A stretch of DNA of 64,000 nt from Megamerina dolium (lineage: Eukaryota > Arthropoda > Insecta > Diptera > Megamerinidae), in contig OY978528.1 of assembly GCA_963854835.1 (NCBI GenBank), positions 55,944,761 through 56,008,760 on the forward strand. Direction: 5' to 3'. Every line of letters begins with the position of its first letter. Position 1 is the stretch's first letter. The position numbers were made by a program, and so were the translations under genes. Below are positions 1 through 18,600 of this stretch, in pieces. The notes under the pieces were generated by a model, which saw only the letters and a list, made by a program, of their open reading frames with translations, searched no databases and had not been told where the DNA came from.

Positions 1-2
1 TG

Positions 3-5100
<5,098 letters not shown>

Positions 5101-5539
5101 TGAGTCAACCATCTTTAGAGAGCTATTAAGTGCTACCACCACCAAAGTCTCTGCAGTGCCGCTGATTTCTTTGGTGAGTCAGAAGGCCCGGCAAAACCGA
5201 GGTCAAGACTCTCAGTGCGTGGTGCCGAGCCACACCCTGCTATGACACTCGCAGTCTCATAGCTACAATTGCCGAAACTGAACACTGCGGATCTAGACGT
5301 GAGTGTCGATAAGAACTTCCCCCTAGTCCAGGGTGCTATGCGTATCCGTGCCTATTGGATGAGAGTTTTGCAGCCAAGGGGAATATTAGGCTGTATTTGC
5401 ACGGAGCCTGCTCGACACCGGGTCACCGTATCTATGGCCTTGCTATGGCCGACCCTCCCTTTCCCTATGAATACCTAAGAGTTGTGCTTCGGGACCTGTG
5501 CGGCGGCCAACTCTAAATATGAATTTAAAGAAAAAACTT

Positions 5540-6400
5540 TAAAATGTGCCCACGGGCAACCCGCGCTCGAATACCAGAGGTAAGACCTCGTCAAAAACGT
5601 CGGAACGCACAAGGTCAACACGGACCCGCCAGACCGTCAAATAGACTATGTACTTCCCAAGAGGCTCAGCGTAAAGCAGCGGGTACTCAAAGTATTCCAC
5701 ATTCCAGGCGGGCATATCGGATGAGACGGCTTGCTTCCAGATTCGTTTTGACGCTGGGAAAGGCCTTTTCATCCGGTCTGATCGATAAACAGAAGGGGAG
5801 TCTCGAGTAGGTAAGAAATCTACTCGCCGAGGATTCAGCAAGAAGCTCGGATACACCGAAGCGATAAAGGTCTTCCGACAAACCCAGAAGGAAGCCTAAG
5901 AGGCCCAAGTTACATAAGCTCATCCTAAGAGAACGTTCAACCAGGTCTTGAAAGATCACCTGGTCGTTGCGGTTATCGACCGGAGCGCAGAAGGCTCAGT
6001 TAGTAGGTTGAACCCTGCTAACCTACTTCGATTTGCTGCGTGAACATCCAGGTCCAGCACCATTAATTTGGGATGCCGGATGGCACCAGTAACGTATAAA
6101 GCTTGCAGCATGCTCGCACCAGAGGTAACTGATGTTCTACAAGCTACCTATGACCAAACCCCCAGACGATTGGCTCAAAGAAAAGTTGGAGGTTATCCCA
6201 AGGGACGAAATTCCAAGCTAACACCCTTCACGGACTTATATTACTACGGAAACCTCCGACCCTGAGAAACTCCTCCAAAGAGGCAATGAGCATTTTCCAA
6301 AACACAAGTGGAAGATAGCGAAAATAGAGGAACCAAGGGGTTACTACAGGCAGATTTGGCTGGTCATAAACAAAGAATCCTGGGAATCTCTATATACCAA
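5540..6400 (+). pseudogene. ORF1 remnant with DUF4780-like segment (LOA-like element)
   Basis: The N-terminal part is rich in Arg, Pro and Gln and is read in pieces through several frames. At about 6,150-6,390 it resembles the end of a DUF4780-like domain: a W-L-K-E-K-L start, then TETSDPEKLL, HKWKIAKIEEP and a final WLVINKESWE. DUF4780 is common in insect LOA-type ORF1 proteins and is thought to bind nucleic acid in the retrotransposon particle. Stops and frameshifts interrupt it. It joins directly to the back half of the endonuclease near 6,400, so one deletion removed the end of ORF1 and the start of ORF2. Confidence 0.55.
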
Positions 6401-6404
6401 TAAC

Positions 6405-8340
6405 CGTCAGCAGGTTTTAGATCTTACTCTTGCATCTAACTCTATTGCAGATATGATCACAGAATGAAGAGTTCCCAGCGTACACTAATTCTCTGATCAC
6501 CGATATATAAATTTTAACTACAACACATAGGCTCCAGGCCCGAATCTCCTCCGAAATTATCGGTCGATGGACTGGAACTTTTATAAGGTTATAGTTAAGG
6601 AAACCTTAACAAAGAAATTTCTGCAGACACCCACGAGAACAGATGATTTAGATCAACTGGTGGAATATTTCACACATACACTCAATCAGGGATTAGACAA
6701 AAGCTGTCCCCTTAGGAGACAAAGAGGAAAGCGGAAATCACCTTGGTGGTCGACCAAGCTACTGGCACTTGGAAAAATTTGTCGGAAGGCTTCTAACAAA
6801 TTCAAATCCATTAGAGTCCCAAGATTGAGACTTATACAAGTTTCACTTACGATCTTACAAATATGAGATTAGGTAAGCACAGCGTGCTTCTTGGAAACTG
6901 TTCTGCGAATCCGTAGAGGATCCTCAGAAGCAACGAGGCTGCGGAAAATTCTATCAAAAAATCCTCATTGTTCAAGCTATCTGCTGAAATCAGACGGAAC
7001 ATGGACATCTAATAGCGACGAAACACTGGAAATACTCCTAGAAACACACTTTTCCGGTTGTTCAGTAACTTCCTCCAATTTAAGTCCATCTTCGGAGCAC
7101 TTTTCGGGCATCTTACCCAAAGACATTATAACTCGAAAGAGAATTCACTGGGCGATTAACTCTTTTAAACCCTGTCCCCTGAACCGAATGGAATTGTTCC
7201 AACTAAGCTTCAAGCAGTTTCCAACCTAGTTTCACCCTGGTTGAAGACCATTTTCAAATTACCACCTATCCCTAAGGCAGGGAAAACTTTATAGTGAAGG
7301 CCTAACGACGTTAGACCTATAACCTTGTCATCTTTCTTTTAAAAGCTTTAGAAAGATTGATAGACACTTATATTCGGCAAAATATCGACCCGAAAAGACT
7401 ACAGAGGTTGCAACATGTCTATTGTAAAGGTAAATCTGTTGAGACAACCCTGCATTCTCTGGTATCAACAATAGAAAAGTCCTTAAAATTCAAAAACTTC
7501 GTCACCTTTATTGATATTGAAGGTGCCTTCAATATATTATACCTGGAGCCATCATCGAAGCTCTATCCATCCTTGAAGTTGATCATTCCTTAAGACAATT
7601 GATAGGCCTTATCAATGCCCATAGGACCATGAATGCGAAGCTGGGGAATTATAACAAACCCACAGGGCGAACACGCAAAGAGGTGTTCTCTCACCCTTAT
7701 TATGGGTACTTCTAGTCAACAAATTATTGCTATCCTTAGAAAACTCAGGCTGCACTGGTGGTGTCCGGTAAATACGGTAGCACTCTAAGTGAGGTCATAC
7801 AGTACGCCTTTAATATTCTTCGCAATTGGAGTACTGGCTGTGGCCTGGGGGTTAATCCACAGCAAACAGACCTTATCCCATTCTCACGGAAGTTCAAACT
7901 AACATACATTACACCACTCTCCATCAGGGGAACTCGTCTTGGTTTGTCGGACGAAGCCAGGTATCTAGACCTCATTCCTGACAAAAAACTCAATTGGAAT
8001 CGTAACATCGAAGAACGCGTTAGGAAAGCTCGGTTGCATTATACAGCAGTAAGAAAAAAACTGGTTATAAGACCCAATGTCATATATTGGCTCTACACAG
8101 TGGTGGTAAGACCAATTTTATTGCATGGGGTCGCCGTCTGGTGGACGGCGCTTAATATGGCCACAAACAGAAAAGGTGCAAAGAATATCAATAGGGGCAC
8201 TCAAAACAACCCCCACCAAATGTCTGAATACTTTGTTACACCTTATTGCTTTAGATATCCTAGGAAAGCAATTATCCACTCAATCGGCAATTAGGCTCAG
8301 ATCAATCTCGGAATGGTCCTGTAACATTCAACAATTCTGA
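6405..8340 (+). pseudogene. ORF2 remnant: endonuclease tail and reverse transcriptase (LOA-like)
   Basis: The segment begins with VLDLTLAS (6,415-6,440) and a broken SDHRYI, the C-terminal motifs of an APE-type endonuclease. RT blocks follow. INSFKPCPLN stands where INSFKPxKSPGPDG is usual (about 7,155). ALERLIDTYIRQNIDPKRLQ, GKSVETTLHSLVSTIEKSL and FIDIEGAFNI follow at 7,340-7,530. A frameshifted GGVLSPLLWVLLVN lies near 7,690-7,720. The catalytic YADD box is gone: the sequence runs from the GCTG stretch straight into VSGKYGSTLSE at about 7,757. Many stops remain. It is a dead copy. Confidence 0.85.
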
Positions 8341-8479
8341 ACCATTATAGCTTCATACCGCGAACAGTTGACTATGAAACGGCAAAGTTGACGTTCGACA
8401 ACGTGTTTATTATACACATTCCGGACAGATCCGATTGGGAGTAAGGGACCACTCCTTTCAATGGATCAATCCAATCCTA

Positions 8480-8840
8480 CACTGGCTCCAAATTTAACGG
8501 ACTAGTAGGAGCAGGGGTATTGTGCGAAACACTTGGCAATTTACGAAGTAATGAACTGGCTTAAGTATAACGTTGTATCACACGTGGATATAGGTATTTT
8601 CACTGACAGCCAAGTAGCAATAAAATCTTTAGATTCAGTTTAACTGAATTTATTAGTAGTCCATAACTGCAGAACATCTCTTAACGTGATGTCTGAGCAG
8701 ATCAATATTCACCTTTAATGGATGCCAGGGTACGGGAACATTTCAGGGAATGACATCGCGGACGAGCTAGCGAAGCTAACTCTTTCTGATAAGGAGAGTA
8801 TTAGCATTCCAATGGCAACGTGTAAACCAGATGGGAGTTC
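8480..8840 (+). pseudogene. RNase H domain remnant (LOA-like)
   Basis: IFTDSQVAIKSL (about 8,595-8,632) carries the conserved Asp-Ser block of RNase HI. Downstream, WMPGYGNISGNDIADELAKL (about 8,720-8,775) is the C-terminal block; the usual catalytic-loop His in PGH is Tyr here. Stop codons lie within the stretch. In I and LOA group elements this domain follows the RT and removes RNA from the RNA-DNA hybrid. Confidence 0.75.
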
Positions 8841-9244
8841 GAACTTTCGTGTACAACTATCCGATCAATTTGGCCAGTACTGTACATAAGCGGTCAAAGA
8901 ACCTACTAACCACCTACTTAACAGCCACATGGTTAGTATGCTGGTGTGCACTATAACGGGGTATTGCGTTATAGGTAGCCATGCAAATAGACAAAGCATC
9001 ACTACACCTGACTACTGCCGCAGCTGGTGCGACATAGTCAGGTCTGTATGAGTGTCCGCCACTGGCTCGCCGCAGAATGACTCATTTGGGCAGTCACTTT
9101 ATGCAAATTATCGCCGAGCTGGCTTACCGTCAGCTAGGAAGCATATTACACTTTACCCGAAGCTCAGGCATCATAATGAGCCTCATTTGGTCTAAGTGTC
9201 AATCTACCTACCACAATCTACCTACCTACCATCTCTACAGATTT

Positions 9245-11615
9245 CTCATTATATGCATCACTGTGTGTGACAAAATAAAAGCAAATATTTATGGCTTTAA
9301 CACTTTAATGACTCTCGTGAACCTTTGACAAATTACAAAATGGCAAATTTGAAATGTTACGAAATGTTTAAAAATTATTCAAAAATGAATACAAGAGATT
9401 TACTTATGCAAAATCACTTAAATTTTTAAGCACACAAAACGAGATGATTGCTTCTTTATACATACAAGAATTTTATAATTTTTCTCTTTGGTATTTATTG
9501 CCGTTTTTGTTTTGTATAATTAAAAATCATTTTTCCACACTTGTTTCATGCATAATAAATTAATGCAGATTATAATGTATTTTATTGTCCAGCTGTGTAA
9601 ATTGGTTATGTAGGTAGCATATATATTAGTATGATGGTGTTGAATTGCAAATGAATAAAAGCAGTATTCTCAAATAAATTTATAAACGAGAGTAAAGATA
9701 TATATTTTTTTTTGTTCCCTGCTTTTATGCTAACATATTCAATTATTAGCCCTTTCCATGAAATACATTATGTAGAATTGTTGAAAAGCCAATTTAAAAA
9801 TACGTTTTAACATTCTTAGTGCTAATGAAAGGCAATACAAAAGCATATAATGGAATTGATAAATTGTATTACGCTCCTAAAATCCGACTAGCTATGTTAT
9901 ATTTCTTTTTTTTTATATATTTTTTATTACTACCAACAAAAGGCAAGTTCATTGAACTTTTTGCGAAAGAGATTTTACAATGTTTAAGCAATATTCTGAT
10001 ATTTATGAGAGTCATTATGTCGAATATGTATTATTAATGTACTCATATGAAGTATGAAAATATAATATTTAGGCAATTTTCAATGGTATTAAACATCAAA
10101 TCAAATGAAAAATTAGATGAATAAGATGATTAGATTAGATGTACATTACACGAATAAACACGAATATATTTTCGTACAAAATACGATAAAATATTCAATA
10201 GAACTGCGCAAATATACATATACATATATTGAATGATATGTGCAATATAATCGCATGTAAGTAGACCAGCTAAACCAACAGAAGACATTTAAACACACAA
10301 ATAGGGACGCACATTCAATAGAAAAGTGCTAATCCAAATATAGCTTAGCTGATAAATCAATAAAAGAAGAACACACTTACTTAACGAAATCACAAATAGA
10401 TATATCCTTAAATTAAATCATTACATTGCACATACAGGCACACACACTGCCAGGGAAAACAATCAACAAATTTGATAAATTCCTTTGTATATCCGAAATG
10501 AAAGTAAAATTGATCAAATCAGAGTGTAGGCACTGGTTGAATGTATTGTACTGGCTGATTTCAAATTTATTAATTTCTAGACTATAGAATACAACTATGT
10601 TGATTGTAATAATCATTGCAGAAAATTTATCGATTATATACAATAATTATAGTATTATCAGAATAGTACAATTTACTTTTTATAAGTTGGTAGTGCTTGC
10701 AATTTTTTTTGTTTTCTTAAGTTGATAGTATTAAGCTATGGAAAATTTAACGCATGACCTAGAGATCAGAAAGCCAATCTGTCACGATTGATATATTTGT
10801 TATTGGCAAAATCAAAGCGCTAAATTCAAATTTTGTTTTCACAATAAAATGTCCTTTAGATTTTTTTCAATTTATATTTATTTTCTATATACATATATAT
10901 AGAGCAACCTCTCAATAGGAAATCATGATTTATTTATAGAAGTTTCCATCACTGTAAGTACAAATATTGTTGATATTATTTATTTATTATGTATTTGATT
11001 TCTATTTTCGGTAACTGATATTATTTACTAAAGTACTAAAGTATATGGCACCACTCATCTTGTTAATATTTACATTTTGTTTTTTTCTTAGGTTCTTTAA
11101 ATGTATGTATGCGTTTGTATATGATGCCTTAAAGATAGTTGTAAAGATTTGGTTTCTAATGGGTATTAAGTATTTTCCTTATTTGTTTTTTTATGTTTTT
11201 GTTATTGTTTTTACTGGTTTTTGTTGTTCATCTTGTGTTAAGTTTTTTTATTTACCATATAAAAAACCTATTTATATAGCTATAGCTAAACAATATGTAT
11301 GCATTTTTCTTTCAATTAGATGTAATATTCACGTGAGTATATATGTATGTATGAAAATCATTATAAATATACCGTACCTTATTAGCTTAACCGCTTAATG
11401 AGTTTACTTCCTGACTGAAATTGAATTTAATTGCATTTTATTTACATCTTGTCATGAAGTCAACATCATACTACCATATACAAATATATTTGACTAAATA
11501 CAATACATACTTGTTGTATACACAAACATAGGAAACCAAAATTATGATACTCAGAAAACTCAAATATAGCAAACAACAGATTACTTTTTCAACAAAAGGA
11601 AAAATATTGATACTT
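9245..11615. other. AT-rich spacer without a supported gene
   Basis: No open frame here has domain-like content. The longest frames encode F/Y/I/K-rich peptides expected from AT-rich DNA. No tRNA or inverted-repeat element was recognised. Confidence 0.45.
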
Positions 11616-11616
11616 A

Positions 11617-11890
11617 ACAGGCCATTCAATAAGTCTGTAGGAGGAGTTCAACATAGTTGGGTATATCTATTTTCTAACTTTTCGATACCATTTTTATAGT
11701 ACGATTTTCCTTTTCCTCATCAAAGTAGGCCTCAGTTTTAGCGATTACTGCATGATCGGACTTAAATTTCTTTCAAGAAAGCTTTCTCTTGAGATCTGAA
11801 AATAGAAAAAAGTCACTGGAGCTAATTCTGGAGAACATAGTGGGTGGGGAAGCAATGCAATACCCCATTCATTCAATTTTACCATCGTTT
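11617..11890 (-). pseudogene. Mariner transposase fragment, C-terminal end
   Basis: The minus strand reads a C-terminal mariner stretch. LNEWGIALLPHP leads into a degraded SPELAP block (the site of the last catalytic Asp), then a phenylalanine-rich stretch and SLKLRPTLMRKRK. This matches the usual order SPDLAPSDFFLFP followed by an AETEAYFDEK-like tail. Frameshifts and stops break it. The rest of the element is not present next to it. Confidence 0.7.
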
Positions 11891-13105
11891 TCATCGACAA
11901 CAACACTCATCACTCATCAATACATTGTATTTGGTTGTTTTGTTCAAAATAAACAAAATGTTCATCTTTCATTGCTAAACCATACTGCACTATTTCTCTA
12001 CCAATTATTATTAGCTATTATTTGGTACGTGAGAGAGCACTTATTTCTTTTTTAAACTAATTTACCAATATAAGCAATAACTAAGAGGGTAACTAATGCC
12101 AATTATAAAGTAAATAATAAAGAAATCGAACCAAATAGATTTCATAGCAAATTATTGGTTCTATTGAAAGTTATAATATTATTGCACCTAAAATAAGTTA
12201 GGATTAATTTCTGTTTCGAAGTTTTAGACATTTTGCAATAATTCTATATAATAGCGGTTTCCACTAACCATAGTCTAGTCACAGATATCATAATTTTATG
12301 ATTTAGGGTTACGCAAGATTAGTAAATTCATGTACCTATATCCACACTTATTCCTCATCTTGAGGACTAATATACTTGAGATTATTGCGAAATGCTGCTA
12401 TACACATTTGTAGTGTACATTGCTTACTTTTATTTGTTTGTAAGCTTATTAAATTCTATTCATTAAAATTATGTATTTATTTTTATTTGGTATCCTCATA
12501 GTTTTTTTTTTTTTACCCTTATAATTTTTGCAAGCAGTATGCAGTGTTTGTTAGTTCTTCTTTTGTTTTTTGTGGCTTATAGGTAAATAGCATTTTAAAA
12601 GAGACCGCAGAACTTGAAAGATTGTCGAGCTAAGAAAAAGAGCGTCGAATACATTGGGCAAGTTTTGGGAAATTGAATGTCATATAGAACAAATGTACAA
12701 ATGTAACGTGACAACCTTATTATCAGCTAGTGACTAATAAATGAAATTTATAATATAGACAATGTGACATAAAAAAATTTCAACATTAAATAATAGCCGA
12801 ATGTTTATATCACTAATTTAAAAGTGTGGCACGAATGTAATATACATATGTATTTCATGTTTAATATGACATATTTGTAGACCAAACTAGTCCAAATACC
12901 AAATTTTCATATTGTAGTGTTATTTTTAGCTGCTGCCACTATACTAGCATTTATAGATCAAATTATATAAAAGTACAAAAAGAAATGAACGATAATTAAG
13001 TCTTAACTATGCACATACATAGATAATAATATTTATATAACTATTTACTTGGGTTATGTAAAAAATATAAAAAAAAAAATATAGTGATAGCTAAGACAAG
13101 TAGAT
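11891..13105. other. AT-rich spacer
   Basis: No gene or repeat is supported. A slightly GC-richer patch at 12,600-12,690 has no open frame of interest. Confidence 0.45.
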
Positions 13106-13109
13106 AAAT

Positions 13110-13862
13110 CGTTCGAGACTAGCATTATATTCCCACTTTTTAAAAAGGGTAACAGTGGCATAGCATCAAATTATAGGGGCAAATCGTTCATGAACTGCAT
13201 AGCTAAGATTATGATGGGTATTTTAAATGAGAGACTGACAAATTGGGCAAACAGCAATAACATTATAACCGAATATCAGGCGGGTTTTAGGAAAAAACAC
13301 TCTACGATTGACAATATATATAACCTTACATCAATCGTTCACTTAAAAATTAATAAAAAGAAGAAAGTGTATGCTTTTTTTGTAGATTTTAGGGCAGCGT
13401 TTGATAAGGTTCCAAGACAGTTACTGATTTACAAATTACATACTCTAGGCGTTTCAACAAAAATGGTAAACTTTATAGAACAAATATATTTGAACACGAA
13501 TTCGGTTATATGGACGGGGGATGCTATATCAGACAAATTTAATATTTCGTCGGGTGTAAAACAAGGTTGCTTAATGTCTCCATTACTGTTTTCACTATAT
13601 TTAAATGACTTGCATGACAGTCTAGTGGAAGGGATATACATAGACGACTTAAATATACGACTACTATTATACGCAGACGACATAGTAATACTATCAGATG
13701 ACATTACCAAACTACAAACCATGACAAATAATCTGGAAAAATATTGCGATACTTAGAATATGGAAGTAAACCTGACAAAATCCGCTATTATGGTGTTTAG
13801 GAAAGGAGGCAGGTTATCAGAAAAAGAAAAATGGACTTTTAGGGGAGATAATGTAGAAATAA
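13110..13862 (+). pseudogene. Reverse transcriptase domain, N-terminal part of the split element
   Basis: The frame begins with IIFPLFKKGN and NYRGKSFMNCIAKI (RT block 1). It continues with YQAGFRKKHSTIDNI, FFVDFRAAFDKVP (the first catalytic Asp region) and SSGVKQGCLMSPLLFSLYLND, and reaches LLLYADDIVILSDD, an intact YADD box, at about 13,665-13,705. One in-frame stop lies near 13,754, after EKYCDT. The frame then goes on (NMEVNLTKSAIMVFRKGG) until the SINE junction at about 13,862. It is better preserved than the LOA-like copy, so it is probably a younger insertion. Confidence 0.88.
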
Positions 13863-13863
13863 G

Positions 13864-14485
<622 letters not shown>

Positions 14486-14489
<4 letters not shown>

Positions 14490-15411
14490 TATTTGGGAGT
14501 AATATCGACACCGCAGCTAAGTTTCAAAAGGCATGTAGAGAATAGAAGTAGTTTAGCAAAGAATAGTATAAACGCGACTTGGCGAGCATTTTTAACAAAC
14601 AACCAGATAAAAATGTCTGCAAAGTGGAAATTGTTTTTAGCTGTAGTGAGAGCAGTGCAAAGCTATGCAGCGCAGGTTTGGGGTTTTGCAATGTTCGACG
14701 AAGTAGACAAGGTACAAATGTATTTTCTAAAGAGAATATTGCGTCTTCCTGACAATACGCCATCTTATTGCCTTCTTTTAGAAACAAATATACCAAAAAG
14801 CCATCTATACACTCTCGAACTGCACTTAGAATACATTTATAAAACATTATTCGAATACAAAGATGACAGACTACAATACAAAACAAATATTTTGGGCGAA
14901 GGCAATACAGGGTTTAGAAGAGAATTTTAATATTAATTGGGAACGGGCAACAGAAAATAATGTAATATGGAAAGAAAATGTAAGGTTGCTACTAGAAAAC
15001 TTAAACACTAAAAATAAAGAGAAAATGTTGGAAAGAACATTTAACCGTTCTCGTTTGTATAAAGATCTGGATCACTGTGTTAGTAAAGGTTATTTAAATG
15101 ATAATATGGACGCATACAAAATAATGTGGATTTTTAAAGCCAGATGCGATTTAATTTACCTTGGCGGACATAAGAATCTCAGCTGCACTCTTTGTAATTT
15201 GAACGAAATGGAGAATATTACACACTTTTTGGGAAAATGTCCAATACTCAAACGAATTAGATATAGATATTTTGGTAAATATAGTTTAGATTTAACGGAA
15301 ATAATTGACGTATTAAATGGGACAAAAGAAGTTGGTTGGGAAGGTTTAGTTAAATTTATCATTGGTGCTTTGACGTATAGAAAATTAATATTGAATGAGT
15401 ATGTGTTATAG
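14486..15411 (+). pseudogene. Retrotransposon C-terminal half (thumb and Cys-rich tail)
   Basis: The frame resumes with [17 protein letters not shown], the segment expected directly after the RT palm in this group. [20 protein letters not shown] and [14 protein letters not shown] follow. A frameshift near 14,880 moves the reading to a second open stretch of 182 codons, ending with KARCDLIYLGGHKNLSCTLC and ITHFLGKCPI. That is a Cys-rich pattern (CxxC with His and Cys downstream) found at the C-terminus of many non-LTR polyproteins. Stop at 15,409-15,411. Confidence 0.82.
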
Positions 15412-15595
15412 TGTCTGTGTTAATATATAAAATATTGATAAATAAGATTAATTGGAATGTAGTATTTTATGTTATGTAATATTAGGTTTATCTCCGACAG
15501 ACGACTATATAGTCATTGTCGTATGTTCTTTAATTGTTTATTTTTTATTAGTTGTTGATTTATAATTTGTAAGAATATTTTTAAATAAAGAACTA

Positions 15596-15620
15596 TATCT
15601 ATCTATCTATCTATCTATCT
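15596..15620 (+). repeat. (ATCT)n 3' tail of the retrotransposon
   Basis: Six tetranucleotide units immediately after AATAAAGAACTAT. The position fits a reverse-transcription tail rather than a random microsatellite. Confidence 0.8.
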
Positions 15621-18600
15621 AGTGATAGTAAAAAATTTATTTCTGAGTAGATTTGGACTTGTATACAGGTATGCATGTGTCGCACCAATACATGCAACAT
15701 GTTCAAAATAAACATTTTATTTTCTGCTTTATGCTTTCATGCTCATTCTCACAAAGTACAAACTTTTTAAATTAGTCGTCATTTTATGCTCAACTTCCTT
15801 TTTGTTATTAAATCTACTAGATTTTTCTTTTCTACGAATTCCTATTTGCTTTTAGTGTTATTTTTTTCGACTTAGTTTTCTATTTATTATATTTCAATAA
15901 TAATATTGTACTTTGTCGAGTCACATACAGTATTTAGATAAAATCCATATTTTGAAGGTTTCATTCCTATCTGTTGAAGATTAATCTTCATATTTTAGAG
16001 TCGTTGTTGTTGGTGATTATGATTAAGTTATCCATGCTCTTGTACTATTCGAATTAATTAAGTTCTAAATAAACTTATGATGATGCTTATGGTTGTGAAT
16101 ACCGTTATTTTACCCTGAAAACAATTTCAACGAAAAATAATACAATTCACTAATTAAAGATATTTGTAGTCTCAAGTATAGTATAAGTAAGTACTATATT
16201 TAACTACATAATTAATTTATTAACCAATGAGAATAAACAGTTAATTTAAACATCGTAAATTACAAGTTCAAAAAACGCATACAATTTTTATTCGTAATAA
16301 TTAAAACAATTGAAAACGTTATGATCGCATAATGTTAATTCAACTCCAAGCTCCTCGTATCGTCTACACTTAAAAGTTTGATTCCTATTTAAGAAATTAT
16401 TTTTCAAAATTCCTACATACAGTTTTCATATTTGCATGTACTCAATGTCAATTGATATCTTCTTATCACAAAGCTAATGCATATACATGCAATAAATTGT
16501 TTGTTTTCTTTTCCAAACATCAGGTAGAAATGTCTTTAATAAGTCAATTCAAGTCATTTCAAGCTTCTAAATAATATGAGCTGCATTCTTTTGTAAGCGT
16601 GTTGCAAAATAACACCAACTTGCTTATAATTTCCCTTTAGTTACTTAGCAACGCTGGTGTCATATATGGTTGATCGTGAAATGTGTAAACAAAATCAAAA
16701 CAAAAAAAGCAATTTTGCAGAATCTTTGTTAAATATATTCATTTATTTAAAATAAAATTTTACATGCATTCACAATAGTGTTATTTTTTTAATTTACGAT
16801 CATATAACTCAGGTCCTTAAGCGAAATCGAACATCTAATGTACATACAAGTCTGCAATTGTACATGCTCTACTAACACTATAAGATGACAATACTAATAA
16901 TTACGTTGTTACATTTTCAGTATCAATTATTTTCTTCAAAATAACTGAACTTTATCATATATCACTATAGTAATATTGCTATCGTCCATACCAAATTATC
17001 AACTTCATAGTTACATTGCTACAGCAACAAACAAAATGCATTAAAAGAATAATATAATATTGTATATATGACCATGGCAATCAATAAATGACTTGAAATG
17101 TATTTGCACGTGTTGCTTTCATTTAATTATGAGACACAATTCTCTTACATTCTGCGTTCTAATGAATTGACCCGATATCCGACCATCATTTCAAGTGCTA
17201 AAATTAATTATTGCGCCAGAGTGAATGGTATCAAGATGTATTTACTTAATTTAAATCTATAAGATTGAGAAAAATACTTTTCAAGTATTATAAACTTATG
17301 AACGAAATAATTAAATAGCGTAAAATTGTTGAAAAAAAATTTCATTTGAACAAACAAAAAATGGAAGAGGTCAACAACTCTCTTTAGAATAAATTTGTAC
17401 ATGCCAATACATCAAATTAATCCTTTTTGCTTAGATTGTTGTTGCAATATGATATTCTATTTTAAGAAAAGTACACATACCACAAAAATTAATAAGTGAA
17501 ATTCTGCTATCGTTGTTTCATTTTGTGGTAACATTACCCAAAGTATTAAGAATCAAAACAAATGTTATCGACTTTCGTCCTTAAACAAAAAAAAAAAAAA
17601 AGAAATCAAAATACAATAAAAATTGTTTTCGACAGTTCTGTACAATACATATTTGGTCCCTCGCACTTGGTTTTTAGAGTTGTTAGCATCAAGTATTAAA
17701 TATTTAATAGCAATATCTGTAAATGTATGTTTGATTATATTTTATTTATGCCTTTAGTTAATGTGTACGAAATTTAATATGAATAAAGACATAACATATA
17801 TAATATGTATGAAAATTTTATTCATTCTGTTATAGAATCTTATAATATTTACACATATTCACTTGTCATACAAGATATTTCATCTTTAGGGCCGCAGGTG
17901 ATGGTATGGATGGAGAAATGCTAAAAACATATAATAACTTATTTGTGCAATTTTGCGAAAAGTGTATTTAGGCGAAAAGATGTAGAGTATGACAAGAGAC
18001 TAGGTCGTTTTGAAATGGAAATTGAAGTTTTTCTGGGTAAATTTCTACATAATGTTCGGTGTTAAGAAATCGTGAAAAAAACAACATAAATACTGTTTTG
18101 GTAAACTGAAGAAAAATGTATACAATATGTTCCGCTGCAAGTTTAATTCAAAATTTTACTTATAACAACAGCTCTAGGTCCATGTAGTAGTTGTTGCTAT
18201 GGCAAATAATTCAGCAGCGACTTTCCAATATTTTAAAATATAAATGAGTAAGTTTTTTTGAAAAAGTTCATATAAACTTCAACTTGATTCCTGTAGAATG
18301 ATTTTGAAAAAATTTTCTTTACTATGATCATACCCCCGCCTTATATATAAAAGCTCATTGCATGATGCCGTGTAGATTTAATTTTTCAAAAAAAAAAAAA
18401 CAGTTGAAAAGTCATTAGAACGGTAACAATAAGTAGAGCGTAAAAGGAAGTGACATATCAACAACTAGACCAAGAAACAATAGAAATAAAATAAATATTG
18501 AAGGAAGCATTCATTATTAATTCATTAAAATTTCATTAAAAATATACATAAATTTTTTTTAAGTAAAACCTCTTAAGCGGCGGTGTCGCAAATGGAGTGT

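Larger units (their letters stand above)
5133..9243 (+). mobile_element. LOA-like non-LTR retrotransposon, heavily decayed
   Basis: In order there are a GC-richer 5' leader (about 5,133-5,530), ORF1 remains, the tail of an endonuclease, a reverse transcriptase, RNase H and a C-terminal tail. The element ends in short CTAC repeats near 9,215-9,235. An RNase H domain after the RT, together with a DUF4780-like ORF1, points to the LOA branch of the I group. Dozens of stops and frameshifts are present, and most of the endonuclease is deleted. The 5' boundary is approximate. Confidence 0.8.

Noticed and set aside
11045..11398. 117-codon Phe/Tyr/Val/Ile-rich frame with membrane-like segments
   Set aside because: The composition is what AT-rich DNA gives by chance; no start context, splice signals or family likeness.
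17885..17975. Short peptide similar to the GADGMDGEMLK-type RT block
   Set aside because: Only about 20 residues match, with no neighbouring RT blocks; too little to call.
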